Below, piece by piece: positions 36,867 through 45,239 of a stretch of 64,000 bases of DNA. The notes below the pieces were generated by a model, which did not search any database, was not told the DNA's origin, and worked only from the letters and a program-made list of their open reading frames with translations. Source of the DNA: Acidimicrobiia bacterium (GTDB taxonomy: Bacteria > Actinomycetota > Acidimicrobiia > IMCC26256 > PALSA-610); the NCBI GenBank assembly GCA_026002935.1, contig BPGH01000001.1, positions 90,814 to 154,813 of the forward strand. Reading direction: 5' to 3'. Both the position numbers and the translations under genes were made by a program. How positions within the stretch are numbered: position 1 is the first letter of the stretch; the number at the start of each line of letters is the position of its first letter.

Positions 36867-39800
36867 TCAGCCGCGCCAGCGGTCGGCCAGCCGGACGACC
36901 GGCTCCGTCAGCAGCTCGACGAGGTCGATGGTGCCGAGCACCTCGTCGCGCATCACCGGCTCGACCTCGGTGACCTGGTCGGCGATCGCCTCGTAGCGGT
37001 CGCGGTACCCCTCCAGCACGCGCCGGGCGGCGTCCGCGGGCAGGCGCTCGTGGAACCGGACGTGCAACAGCGTGAGGCCCGTCGTCTGGTTCGCCTTCAC
37101 CTCCGGCACGAAGATCATGGTGCGGCCGTCGGCCCGCCCGCGCACGACGGTGACCTCACGCTCGCTGGCGGCACGGTGCTTGCTGCCGCGCAGCCGCGGG
37201 TCCTGCTCCGTGCGGGACGGGATGTCGCGGGCGATGCCACCGCGGTCGACGACGTGGATCGTGGCACCGTCGCGCGCCGGGTCGCCCTCGATCCGGTAGC
37301 GGGTCCACCCGACGACGGCGTCGACCGCCGGGTCGAGGGCCACGAGCGTGCGCAGCGCCCGGTAGGTGAGGTTGTCGCGCGGCGCCCCGGTCGCCAGCAG
37401 CTCCCGCACGAGGCGCACCTGCAGCAGGGTCTCGTCGGAGCGCGAGATCCCGACGGTGACCGTCTTCGCCTGGTGCTTGATCGCGTCGACCGGCCGGGTC
37501 AGCTCCTCGATGCCCTTCGTGAGCGCGCCGAGCAGGTCCTCCACCAGCGTGCTCGGCGTGCCCACCTTGCCGAACTCGAGCTGGTAGGCGTCGAGGGGGA
37601 GCACCCCCACCGCGTACCGCAGCAGCGACGCGATGCGCACCGCGGTCGCCGCCTCCATCGAGCCGTCGTAGGAGGAGGTGTGCAACAGGTCGAAGAACCT
37701 CGCCGAGACGGGCTCGATCTCGCTGGCGAGCGCCGCCAGGAGGTCGTCGCCCTCGCGGGCGCTGCTGACGACCGCCTCGATGGCGGCGCGCGCCTCGCGC
37801 AGCGGCCGGGCGGTCGCGTCGATCGCGAGGGCGGCCTCGTAGCCGAACAGGTGCCCGGCCAGGGCGCAGAGCACGAACGCGACGTCGGGGTGCACGCGCG
37901 GGACGGGGATCGTCTCGAGCGCCGCCCCGAAGCGCGTCTCGCCCTCGTCCGTGATGGCGATGGGCGCCGCCTTGTGCGCCCGGAAGATCGCGAGCTCCTT
38001 CGCGACGTCGTCGGCGTTCGACCCGCGCAGCCCGGCGGCGCAGACGATGATCATCGGCTCCGCCGACAGGTCGATGTGCTTCTTGTCCTCGGTGACGTCG
38101 CAACCGATCGACTTGTAGCAGAGCTCCGAGAGCTTGATCCTGATCTCCTCCGCGGCGACCCGGTTGACACCGTTGCCGACGACCGTCCACGACCGCCGGG
38201 CGAGCGCGTGCCGCTGCGCCGCAGCGGCCACCGCGTCGCGGCGCGCCAGCACCGCCTCCATGGCCGCGGGCAGTGCGCGCAGCTCGCCGAGCAGCTCGTG
38301 ACGGTAGGCCGCGCGCTCCTCGTCGGCGCCGAGCTCCGCCGCGAGCGCGAACGCGAGCAGGAAGCCCGCCGCGATCTGCGCGTAGAACGCCTTCGTCGAC
38401 GCGACGCTCATCTCGACGTCCCGCCCGTCCGACGTGTAGAGCACACCGTCGCTCTTGTCGACGAGGTCGCTCTGGCGGCGGTTGACGATCGCGACGACCC
38501 GCCCGCCCCGCGCCCGGACGACGTCGACGGTGCGGTTGGTGTCGGCCGTCGTGCCCGACTGCGAGATCGCGACGACCAGCGTGTCGCCCATGTCGCGCTC
38601 GAGGCGGAACCCCGAGAGTTCCGTCGCGAGCATCGCCTCGACCGAGACCTCGCGGGGCAGGGCGCGCCGCAGCGCGTGCGCGACGCCGTGGCCGGCGACC
38701 GCCGCGGTGCCCTGCCCGACGACGACGACCCGCCGCAGCCGCCCCGACCGCAGCCACTCGAGCACGGCAGGTGGGAACGTGTCGGCGCCGAGGCGGACGC
38801 CGAGCCGTCCACCGCGCTCGACGATCCGCCCGCGCAGCGTCTTGCGGAACGACGCCGGCGACTCGAAGATCTCCTTCAGCAGGTAGTGCGGCGCGTCGCC
38901 CCGGTCGACGTCGCGGGTCGTGATCTCGGGGGACGCCCACTCGTCGTCGCCGACCGGCAGCGGGGTCCCGTCGTACGAGCGGCGCTCGACGCCGCCCGGG
39001 GCGACGGCGACCACCTGCCCCTGGGTCGCCGGGTCGCCGGGCGACCGCATCGTCTCGCCGTCGAGGCGCAGGGAGCGGTCGCACTCCTCGACGACGCCGT
39101 ACGGTTCGCTGGCGATCACGTACGCGTCCGGCGCCACCCCCACGTACAGCGCCTGTCCGGAGCCGCGCTGCGCGAGCAGCAGCCGCCGCGGGTCGGCCGC
39201 GACGTGGGCCACGATCGCGACCGAGCCCTCGAACGACGCGACCGACGAGCGGAACGCCTCGAACGGGTCGGCGCCCGCGGCGATCCGGCGGGAGACCAGG
39301 GCGGGGATCACCTTCGCGTCGGTCGTGATGTCGGGCGGGAACCGCAGCCCCTCCAGCGCCCGGATGTCGGCGTGGTTGTCGACGTCGCCGTTGAGGGCCG
39401 CGACGACGAACGGCCCGTCGGGCCGGCCGACCTCCTCGTGGTTCAGCGGGTGGGCGTTCGCCTCCGAGATGATCCCGACGCTGGCCCAGCGCGTGTGGGC
39501 GAGCACGACCGCCTCCGCCCGCTCGCCCCGCAACGCGAGCCGCAGCAGCTCGTCGCCCGCGATCTGCTCCCGCAGGCGCGCCGTGTTGTCGCCGAGCTCG
39601 CCGATCTCGGCGGCGGTCTTGTAGACGAACGAGAGGTGGCCGAGCGGGCGGCGCACCGACCCCGACCCGTACAGGGGGTCGCGCGACCGCTGCTCGACGA
39701 GCCGGGCGATCGCGGGGTCGTCGAGGTCGAGGTCGTGGCCGACGACCAGCACGTGAAGGCCCGCGGAGTCGCGCCCGCGCACCTCGAGCCGGTCGAGGGC

Positions 39801-40277
39801 GCAGAGCGCGAGGTGGATCGAGTGGTACGCCTCGACCCCGCCGCGGGTGGCGGGCGCCCCGCCGGCGAGGGCCGCGATCCCCCGCGCGGTGCGCACCCGG
39901 TCGCGCCCGACCGCCCACACCGCGTCCTTGGCCGCGACGATCGCGGCGTTGAGCTCCTCGATGCCCTCCCCGTCCCCGAACGCGGCGTCGAGGCGCACCT
40001 CCAGCTCCCCGAGCGCCCGGGCGATCGCCTCGGCCCGGTGCTCGAAGCCGGCGCACGCGACCGGGTCGGCCAGCAGCGCGGCGGCGCCCGCCGCGCCGCG
40101 CAGGGCGCGGTCGACCTCCGCCAGCCCGGCGGCGACCCCGGCGACGGCCGCCGCGTCGGGGACGCCGTCGCCCCCCCGCAGCCGGGCCAGCCCGCGGTCG
40201 AGGGCGTCGAGCAGCGGGGCGAGCTCCGGCGGCACCGCGTCGCTGGGGCGTCGCAGCACGGCGACGATTCCGCACAT
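36867..40277 (-). CDS. Giant GlmS-like glutamine amidotransferase/SIS isomerase
   Basis: GlmS makes glucosamine-6-phosphate from fructose-6-phosphate and glutamine. This protein has 1136 residues against about 610 for GlmS. MCGIVAVL gives the Cys2 nucleophile; then ~140 extra helical residues precede ALDRLEVRGRDSAGLHV. HTRWASVG, LNGDVDNH and TTDAKVIPAL follow as in GlmS. SIS1 (~510-650) has AISQSGTTADT and SVASTKAFYAQIA; SIS2 (~690-830) has ELCYKSIGCDVTEDKKHIDL. About 100 extra residues precede VDAIKHQAKTVTVG, which mirrors the GlmS C-tail with its catalytic Lys (K938 here), and ~195 unknown residues end it. Catalytic positions look kept. It follows glmM. I leave the symbol empty because the architecture is non-standard. 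Confidence 0.88.
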   Translation of the reverse strand: MCGIVAVLRRPSDAVPPELAPLLDALDRGLARLRGGDGVPDAAAVAGVAAGLAEVDRALRGAAGAAALLADPVACAGFEHRAEAIARALGELEVRLDAAFGDGEGIEELNAAIVAAKDAVWAVGRDRVRTARGIAALAGGAPATRGGVEAYHSIHLALCALDRLEVRGRDSAGLHVLVVGHDLDLDDPAIARLVEQRSRDPLYGSGSVRRPLGHLSFVYKTAAEIGELGDNTARLREQIAGDELLRLALRGERAEAVVLAHTRWASVGIISEANAHPLNHEEVGRPDGPFVVAALNGDVDNHADIRALEGLRFPPDITTDAKVIPALVSRRIAAGADPFEAFRSSVASFEGSVAIVAHVAADPRRLLLAQRGSGQALYVGVAPDAYVIASEPYGVVEECDRSLRLDGETMRSPGDPATQGQVVAVAPGGVERRSYDGTPLPVGDDEWASPEITTRDVDRGDAPHYLLKEIFESPASFRKTLRGRIVERGGRLGVRLGADTFPPAVLEWLRSGRLRRVVVVGQGTAAVAGHGVAHALRRALPREVSVEAMLATELSGFRLERDMGDTLVVAISQSGTTADTNRTVDVVRARGGRVVAIVNRRQSDLVDKSDGVLYTSDGRDVEMSVASTKAFYAQIAAGFLLAFALAAELGADEERAAYRHELLGELRALPAAMEAVLARRDAVAAAAQRHALARRSWTVVGNGVNRVAAEEIRIKLSELCYKSIGCDVTEDKKHIDLSAEPMIIVCAAGLRGSNADDVAKELAIFRAHKAAPIAITDEGETRFGAALETIPVPRVHPDVAFVLCALAGHLFGYEAALAIDATARPLREARAAIEAVVSSAREGDDLLAALASEIEPVSARFFDLLHTSSYDGSMEAATAVRIASLLRYAVGVLPLDAYQLEFGKVGTPSTLVEDLLGALTKGIEELTRPVDAIKHQAKTVTVGISRSDETLLQVRLVRELLATGAPRDNLTYRALRTLVALDPAVDAVVGWTRYRIEGDPARDGATIHVVDRGGIARDIPSRTEQDPRLRGSKHRAASEREVTVVRGRADGRTMIFVPEVKANQTTGLTLLHVRFHERLPADAARRVLEGYRDRYEAIADQVTEVEPVMRDEVLGTIDLVELLTEPVVRLADRWRG

Positions 40278-40301
40278 GTGGCACTGCTCCCGTGAGGGCG
40301 C

Positions 40302-40330
40302 CGGGGTCCCGCGCGGGCGCCGGGACCCGG
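40302..40330 (-). terminator. Hairpin in the glmM to glmS-like gap
   Basis: GGGTCCCG, a 9-base loop, then CGGGACCC forms an 8-base stem extended by two pairs across a bulge, inside the 58-base gap. It could attenuate readthrough from glmM or shape the leader of the next gene. Confidence 0.45.
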
Positions 40331-40332
40331 CA

Positions 40333-40338
40333 AGTCTA
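40333..40338 (-). promoter_or_regulatory. Candidate -10 element before the GlmS-like gene, overlapping the glmM stop
   Basis: TAGACT; the TAG is the glmM stop codon. It would give a ~50-base leader containing the hairpin at 40302-40330. Confidence 0.25.
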
Positions 40339-41676
40339 CGGGCGGGCGGCCGGGGACCCCTCCGGGCCGAACTGGCGCACGACGGCGGCCTCCAGCCGGG
40401 CCGCGGCGGCCTCCGCCACGTCCGGGTCGTGGGCCTCGACCATGACCCGCACGAGGGGCTCGGTGCCCGAGGCCCGCACGAGCACCCGCCCCTCGTCGCC
40501 GAGCTCCGCCTCGACGGCCCCGACCTCGGCCCACAGCCCCGGGGCGGCTCCGAGGTCGGGGCGGCGGTCGACGCGGACGTTGACCAGCACCTGCGGGAAC
40601 CGCTCCATCGCGGACGCCACCGCCGACGCCGGGCGGCCCGCCCGCCGCACGAGGTCCGCGAACAGCAGGCCCGTGAGCAGGCCGTCGCCGGTCGTCGCGA
40701 GGTCCGCGAACACGACGTGCCCGCTCTGCTCCCCGCCGAGCACGAGGTCGTGCTCGGCGAGGGAGGCGAGGACGTTGCGGTCCCCGACCGGCGTCTCGAC
40801 GACCCCGATGCCCGCCGCGGCGAGCGCCCGCCGCAGCCCGAGGTTCGACATCACGGTCACCGCGACCGCCCGGTTGCGCAGTGCGCCGCGGGCGTCGAGA
40901 TCGAGCGCAAAGGCCGTCATCATCTGGTCGCCGTCGACGATCGCGCCCCGCTCGTCCACCGCGATGACGCGGTCGGCGTCGCCGTCGAGCGCCAGCCCGA
41001 GGTCCGCGTGCCGTTCCCGCACCGTGCGCACGAGGTCGTCGGGGTGCGTCGAGCCGCACCCCTCGTTGATGTTGCGGCCGTCGGGCTCGGCGTGGATGAC
41101 GGTGACGTCGGCGCCGGCCCGCGCGAACACCGGCGCACCGACGGCCGACGCGGCGCCGTTCGCGCAGTCGAGCACGACGCGCATCCCGCCGAGGTCGCGC
41201 CCGCCGAGCACGCCGACCACGTGCGCGACGTACTCCTCGGAGCGGTCGACCGTCTCCCAGCGGGGCTCGGCGTCGACGGCGGCGCCGGCGAGCACGGTCT
41301 CGACCTCCCGCTCGACGGCCGCCTCGGCCTCGTCGCGCAGCTTCGTGCCGCCGGGCCCGAGCAGCTTGATCCCGTTGTCGGTCCAGCGGTTGTGGCTGGC
41401 CGAGATCACGGCCGCAGGGGCGCCCTCGCGCTGGGCGACGTACGCGACCCCCGGCGTCGGCAGCACGCCGAGCGCCGTGGCCTGCGCGCCCTCGGCCGCG
41501 AGGCCCCGGCAGAGCGCGGCCTCGATGCGCGGGCCCGATGCCCGGGTGTCGCGGCCGACGAGGAACCGGCCCGGCCCCAGGACCCGGGCGGCGGCCCGCC
41601 CGAGGGCGACGACGAAGTCGTCGGTGAGATCGGCGTCCGCGTCGCCGCGCACGCCGTCGGTGCCGAACCGGAGCAA
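40336..41676 (-). CDS. glmM: Phosphoglucosamine mutase
   Basis: GlmM converts glucosamine-6-phosphate to glucosamine-1-phosphate for UDP-GlcNAc. The 446-residue product has RFGTDGVRGDAD, the phosphoserine loop AAVISASHNRWTDNGIK, the metal loop ALDGDADRVIAVD and the C-terminal phosphate-binding VRASGTEPLVRVMVEA. The start appears to be TTG at 41676 (LLRFGTDGVRG): no ATG or GTG lies between the rpsI stop and the conserved N-terminus. It follows rpsI by 14 bases and precedes the GlmS-like gene that would supply its substrate. Confidence 0.95.
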   Translation of the reverse strand: MLRFGTDGVRGDADADLTDDFVVALGRAAARVLGPGRFLVGRDTRASGPRIEAALCRGLAAEGAQATALGVLPTPGVAYVAQREGAPAAVISASHNRWTDNGIKLLGPGGTKLRDEAEAAVEREVETVLAGAAVDAEPRWETVDRSEEYVAHVVGVLGGRDLGGMRVVLDCANGAASAVGAPVFARAGADVTVIHAEPDGRNINEGCGSTHPDDLVRTVRERHADLGLALDGDADRVIAVDERGAIVDGDQMMTAFALDLDARGALRNRAVAVTVMSNLGLRRALAAAGIGVVETPVGDRNVLASLAEHDLVLGGEQSGHVVFADLATTGDGLLTGLLFADLVRRAGRPASAVASAMERFPQVLVNVRVDRRPDLGAAPGLWAEVGAVEAELGDEGRVLVRASGTEPLVRVMVEAHDPDVAEAAAARLEAAVVRQFGPEGSPAARP

Positions 41677-41690
41677 CGCGGCCCCGCCGG

Positions 41691-42083
41691 TCAGCGCTTC
41701 GAGTACTGCGGCGCCTTGCGGGCCTTCTTCAGGCCGTACTTGCGCCGCTCCTTCTCACGCGCGTCGCGGGTGAGGAGCCCGGCCTTCTTCAGCACGGGCC
41801 GCGTGTCGGGGTCGAGGGCGACGAGCGCCCGGGCGATGCCGAGCCGCAGCGCCCCCGCCTGCCCGCTGACCCCGCCGCCGTCGAGGGTGGCCTCGACGTC
41901 GTAGACCTCCTCGGTCTGGGTGAGGCGCAGCGGCTCCTTGGCGACCACCTGGTGGGTGAGCGTCGGGAAGTACTGGGCGAAGGGCCGGCCGTTCACGACG
42001 ATCTGCCCGCTCCCGGGACGCAACCGCACGCGGGCGATCGACTCCTTGCGGCGTCCGGTCGTCTGGATCAGCGGCTTCGGCAC
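41691..42083 (-). CDS. rpsI: 30S ribosomal protein S9
   Basis: S9 contacts the P-site tRNA anticodon through its C-terminal tail. The 130-residue product has [25 protein letters not shown] at the start and ends in the typical [18 protein letters not shown] tail whose last Arg touches tRNA. It follows rplM by 45 bases as usual. Confidence 0.97.
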   Translation of the reverse strand: MPKPLIQTTGRRKESIARVRLRPGSGQIVVNGRPFAQYFPTLTHQVVAKEPLRLTQTEEVYDVEATLDGGGVSGQAGALRLGIARALVALDPDTRPVLKKAGLLTRDAREKERRKYGLKKARKAPQYSKR

Positions 42084-42128
42084 GTTCGCGTTCCTTCGTG
42101 GGGACGGCGGCGGGGCCCGGGCGACGGG

Positions 42129-42587
42129 TCAGGCGGTCGTGCGGGCGCGGGCCCGGTCGGGCAGCGGCCGGGCGACGGGCTTCTGCGCCTGGTGCGGGTG
42201 GGTGGGGCCGGCGTGGACGCGCAGCTTCTTCAGCATCGCGCGCCCGAGCGGGCCCTTCGGGAGCATCCGGCGCACCGCGAGCTTCACGACCTGCTCGGGG
42301 TCGCGGGCGAGCAGCTCCTCGAGGGACCGGGTGCGGATCCCGCCCGGGTAGCCGGTGTGGCGGTGGTAGCGCTTGCCCTTGGCCTTGCGGGGGTCGATCG
42401 CCAGCTTCGCGGCGTTGACCACGATGACGTGGTCGCCGGTGTCGACGTGGGGCGCCCAGATCGGCTTGTGCTTGCCGCGCAGCAGCGTCGCCACCTCCGT
42501 CGCGAGCCGCCCGAGGATCGCACCCTCGGCGTCGACGACGTGCCACTCGCGGGTGATGTCGGCTGCTCGGGGCGTGAACGTACGCAC
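42129..42587 (-). CDS. rplM: 50S ribosomal protein L13
   Basis: L13 is an early 50S assembly protein. The 152-residue product has WHVVDAEGAILGRLATEVATLLRGK, HVDTGDHVIVVNAAKL and MLPKGPLGRAMLKKLRVHAGPTHPH. The GTG at 42587 has AAGGA 8 bases upstream and matches the family start RTF(T/S)P. The much longer ORF start is rejected. A -35/-10 pair lies about 100 bases upstream, so it heads the rplM-rpsI-glmM unit. Confidence 0.97.
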   Translation of the reverse strand: MRTFTPRAADITREWHVVDAEGAILGRLATEVATLLRGKHKPIWAPHVDTGDHVIVVNAAKLAIDPRKAKGKRYHRHTGYPGGIRTRSLEELLARDPEQVVKLAVRRMLPKGPLGRAMLKKLRVHAGPTHPHQAQKPVARPLPDRARARTTA

Positions 42588-42688
42588 GGATCGTTCCTTC
42601 GGGCGGCCGCCGCCGGCACCCTGGGGCGCCCGGGCGACGGGTCGGGTACGGCCCGGGGGCGCGACGGCGACACCCGGACGAACGGTGA

Positions 42689-42718
42689 ACGATACCGCCC
42701 GGCGCGGGCCCACCACAA
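42689..42718 (-). promoter_or_regulatory. Promoter of the rplM-rpsI-glmM operon
   Basis: On the minus strand, TTGTGG (42713-42718) and TATCGT (42689-42694) are separated by 18 bases. The predicted leader to the rplM GTG is about 95 bases. Confidence 0.5.
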
Positions 42719-42731
42719 CCCGGCCGGTGGC

Positions 42732-42737
42732 TACATT
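42732..42737 (+). promoter_or_regulatory. Candidate -10 element of the phosphodiesterase-like gene
   Basis: TACATT ends 6 bases before the GTG at 42744; no ribosome site exists, so the mRNA is probably leaderless. Confidence 0.45.
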
Positions 42738-42743
42738 GCACGC

Positions 42744-44279
42744 GTGACCGGCACCGCCGCCCGCCCCACCGCCGCCGCCGGCCGAGGCCACGAGGTCGCG
42801 GACGAGCACCGGGAGGCCGTCGAGGCCGCCCTGGCCGTGCTCCTCGACGGCGAGCTCGAACCCGTCGTCGACATGGTGCTCACGCGCCGTGACGGCGCCT
42901 ACGAGGCGCTCGCCCACGACGGCCGGGTGCGGTTCCGGCCCGACGGCGCCGGCGGCTGGGTCCGGGAGGTCGAGGGCGCCGACCCGCTCGCCGACCAGTC
43001 GACCGGCAAGTTCTCGCCGCTGGACGCGGAGCTCGCGGCGAAGCACCCCCACCGGCGCGACAACGCGTACCCGTTCGCGCACGAGCAGGTCGCCCAGCTC
43101 TTCGACTCCCCCGCCGCGCCCGACCTGTGCGTGATCCACTCGGCGGCGCACAACTGGGAGGACCAGGGCGGGCACCGGGGCGAACACGGGTCCCTCGACG
43201 TCGTGCAGGCCCGGGCGCCGTTCGTGATCGCCGGGAAGGGCGTGCGCTCGGGCGGCCTGGTGCCGCGCGCGGCCCGGCTCGTCGACGTCGCGCCCACCGT
43301 CGCAGCGCTCCTGGGCTGCGCCCCCCTGGACGACGACGAGGGGCGCTACCTCCGCGCGCAGGACGGCGCCGTGATCGAGGACGTGCTCGACCCGACCGAA
43401 CGCCCGCGCCTGGTCGTCGGGTTCCTCCTCGACGGGACCAACGCGAACGTGCTCTACGACATGGCCGCCCGCGGTGAGGCCCCCAACGTCGCCCGGCTCG
43501 TCGAGACGGGCACCGCGTTCGGGCACGGCGCGATGGCGTCGCTGCCCACCGTGACCCTCGCGAACCACACGACCATCCTCACCGGCGCGCACCCCGGTCA
43601 CCACGGCATCCTGCACAACGCGTGGTTCGACCGCGCGACCGGCCGGCAGATCGTCACGAACTCCTCGGCGACGTGGCCGACCGCGATGCGCCACCTCCGC
43701 CCCGGCGTCGAGACGCTGCACGACGCCGTCCACCGCACCTGGCCCGACGCGTTCACCGCGTCGTGCAACGAGCCGTGCGACACGGGCGCCGACTACTCGA
43801 CGTTCGACTTCTTCCGGCGCGGCGAGGTGCCGCCGATCCCCGACAGCCCCGAGGGCCTGCCGCACACGACCGAGCGGTTCGTGCGCCCGTCGAAGGACTA
43901 CTCGTGGTCGTCGGTCGTCGACCACATGGGGGTCGAGCAGGCGGTGGGCATCCTGTCGGGCCACTACCGCGACGCGTCCTACCCGCTGCCGCGCTTCCTG
44001 TGGTGCAACTTCACCCTCACCGATGCCGCCATGCACGAGGGCGGGCCGCACTCGGAGATCGCGGCCGCCGCGGTGCGAGACTGCGACGGGCGCATCGGCG
44101 AGGTCCTGGCCGCCGTCGAGCGTGCCGGCGTCCTCGACGACGCGGCGTTCTTCCTGGTCGCGGACCACGGCATGGAGGAGACCGACCCGGAGTGCCGGGG
44201 CGACTGGGGGGTCGCGCTCGCGCAGGCCGGCGTCACGGTCCGCGACGAGGGCTACGGGTTCCTCTACTTCGGGGTCTGA
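42744..44279 (+). CDS. Type I phosphodiesterase/nucleotide pyrophosphatase-like protein with an extra N-terminal half-domain
   Basis: Residues ~223-511 look like an alkaline-phosphatase-superfamily phosphodiesterase: VVGFLLDGTNANVLYDMA, the nucleophile Thr in LPTVTLANHTTILTGAHPGHHG (T271) and metal ligands in LVADHGMEETDPE. Residues ~100-200 resemble the C-terminal part of the same fold (GEHGSLDVVQARAPFVIAGKG, then LVDVAPTVAALLG), so a half-domain precedes a full one. No signal peptide is visible. It is divergent from rplM. The substrate could be a nucleotide, phosphonate or phospholipid ester; I cannot choose. Confidence 0.82.
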   Translation: MTGTAARPTAAAGRGHEVADEHREAVEAALAVLLDGELEPVVDMVLTRRDGAYEALAHDGRVRFRPDGAGGWVREVEGADPLADQSTGKFSPLDAELAAKHPHRRDNAYPFAHEQVAQLFDSPAAPDLCVIHSAAHNWEDQGGHRGEHGSLDVVQARAPFVIAGKGVRSGGLVPRAARLVDVAPTVAALLGCAPLDDDEGRYLRAQDGAVIEDVLDPTERPRLVVGFLLDGTNANVLYDMAARGEAPNVARLVETGTAFGHGAMASLPTVTLANHTTILTGAHPGHHGILHNAWFDRATGRQIVTNSSATWPTAMRHLRPGVETLHDAVHRTWPDAFTASCNEPCDTGADYSTFDFFRRGEVPPIPDSPEGLPHTTERFVRPSKDYSWSSVVDHMGVEQAVGILSGHYRDASYPLPRFLWCNFTLTDAAMHEGGPHSEIAAAAVRDCDGRIGEVLAAVERAGVLDDAAFFLVADHGMEETDPECRGDWGVALAQAGVTVRDEGYGFLYFGV

Positions 44280-44297
44280 CCCCCGTACGATCGCTCA

Positions 44298-44312
44298 GGC
44301 CGGGCCCCGGCC
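44298..44312 (+). terminator. Short GC hairpin after the phosphodiesterase-like gene
   Basis: GGCCGG-GCC-CCGGCC, 6-base stem with a 3-base loop, 18 bases past the stop. No T tract. Confidence 0.3.
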
Positions 44313-44389
44313 GGCCGAATGAGACGACGACCGCCGCCCGGCCGGTGAGGTGGCCGCGCGGCGCCCGGCCGAAACAGGAGCAGCACCCC

Positions 44390-45214
44390 ATGCGCAGATT
44401 CCTCGCCCTCTCCCTCGCCGCGGCGCTCGGCGCCCTCGGACTCGCGGCCTGCGGTGGCGACGACGGGAACGACGAGAGCGGGTCCCCGGCGAGCGAGGAC
44501 ACCGCCCGGGACTCGTCCGACGACACGACCGACGACACGGGCGACGACACGAGCGGCGACGACGCCGAGGGCTCGGGCGGCGCCGACGAGCTGCGGGAGC
44601 TGCTCGAGCGGCAGTCGGAGGCGCGGATCAAGGTCACCTACGTGACCACCGAGGCCGACGGCACCGAGACCGAGATGACCATCGCCCAGGACGGCGAGGG
44701 TCGGCAGTCGATGGTCACCGACGGGACGCTGTTCATCTCCGGCCCCGACGGCACGATCTCCTGCGACGGCACCGGCTCCGACGCCACCTGCACCGAGATG
44801 CCCGAGGGCCTCGGCGAGCTCGGCATGCTCGGCTTCTCGCTGTTCACCTCCCTCGGCCAGGGGATGCTCGAGGGCGTGGAGGACGTCGACGGTGTCGAGA
44901 CCACGAGCGACGAGATCGCCGGGCGCGACGCGCTCTGCGTCGACTGGGACGCGTCGTCGTTCTCCGGCATGCTCGGCGAGCTCGCCGAGGGCGACCTGCC
45001 CGACGACGCGCAGGTGCGCATCTGTGTCGACGAGGAGACCGGCTTCCTGCTCGAGTTCGGGGGGCAGGGTGACGGCGAGACGTTCTCGATCCGCGCCGTC
45101 GAGGTGAGCGAGCCGGAGGACTCCGACTTCGAGCCGCCGTCGACGCCCGAGACGATGCCCGACCTCGGCGACATCGACATCGACGAGCTGCTCGAGCAGG
45201 GCGCGGGCGGCTGA
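44390..45214 (+). CDS. Putative lipoprotein with acidic linker
   Basis: The 274-residue product has a lipoprotein signal (RRFLALSLAAALGALGLAAC, lipidated Cys at 21). A ~40-residue Asp/Ser/Thr-rich linker and then a ~200-residue exported domain with four more cysteines follow (ISCDGT, ATCTEM, ALCVDW, RICVDE). The fold resembles outer-leaflet lipoproteins of the LppX/LprG kind only in general layout; I do not recognise a family. The ATG has AGGAG upstream. It follows the phosphodiesterase gene by 110 bases and is convergent with truA. Confidence 0.75.
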   Translation: MRRFLALSLAAALGALGLAACGGDDGNDESGSPASEDTARDSSDDTTDDTGDDTSGDDAEGSGGADELRELLERQSEARIKVTYVTTEADGTETEMTIAQDGEGRQSMVTDGTLFISGPDGTISCDGTGSDATCTEMPEGLGELGMLGFSLFTSLGQGMLEGVEDVDGVETTSDEIAGRDALCVDWDASSFSGMLGELAEGDLPDDAQVRICVDEETGFLLEFGGQGDGETFSIRAVEVSEPEDSDFEPPSTPETMPDLGDIDIDELLEQGAGG

Positions 45215-45239
45215 GCCGGCCGGCCCCGCCCGGCGGGCG

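Noticed and set aside
36720-40295. A plus-strand ORF of 1191 residues opposite the GlmS-like gene
   Set aside because: Its sequence is Arg/Asp/Val low-complexity of the sort produced by reading GC-rich genes antisense, whereas the minus strand has all GlmS motifs.
40278-40335. A glmS ribozyme upstream of the GlmS-like gene
   Set aside because: The gap is only 58 bases, too short for the ribozyme core, and its conserved sequence is absent.
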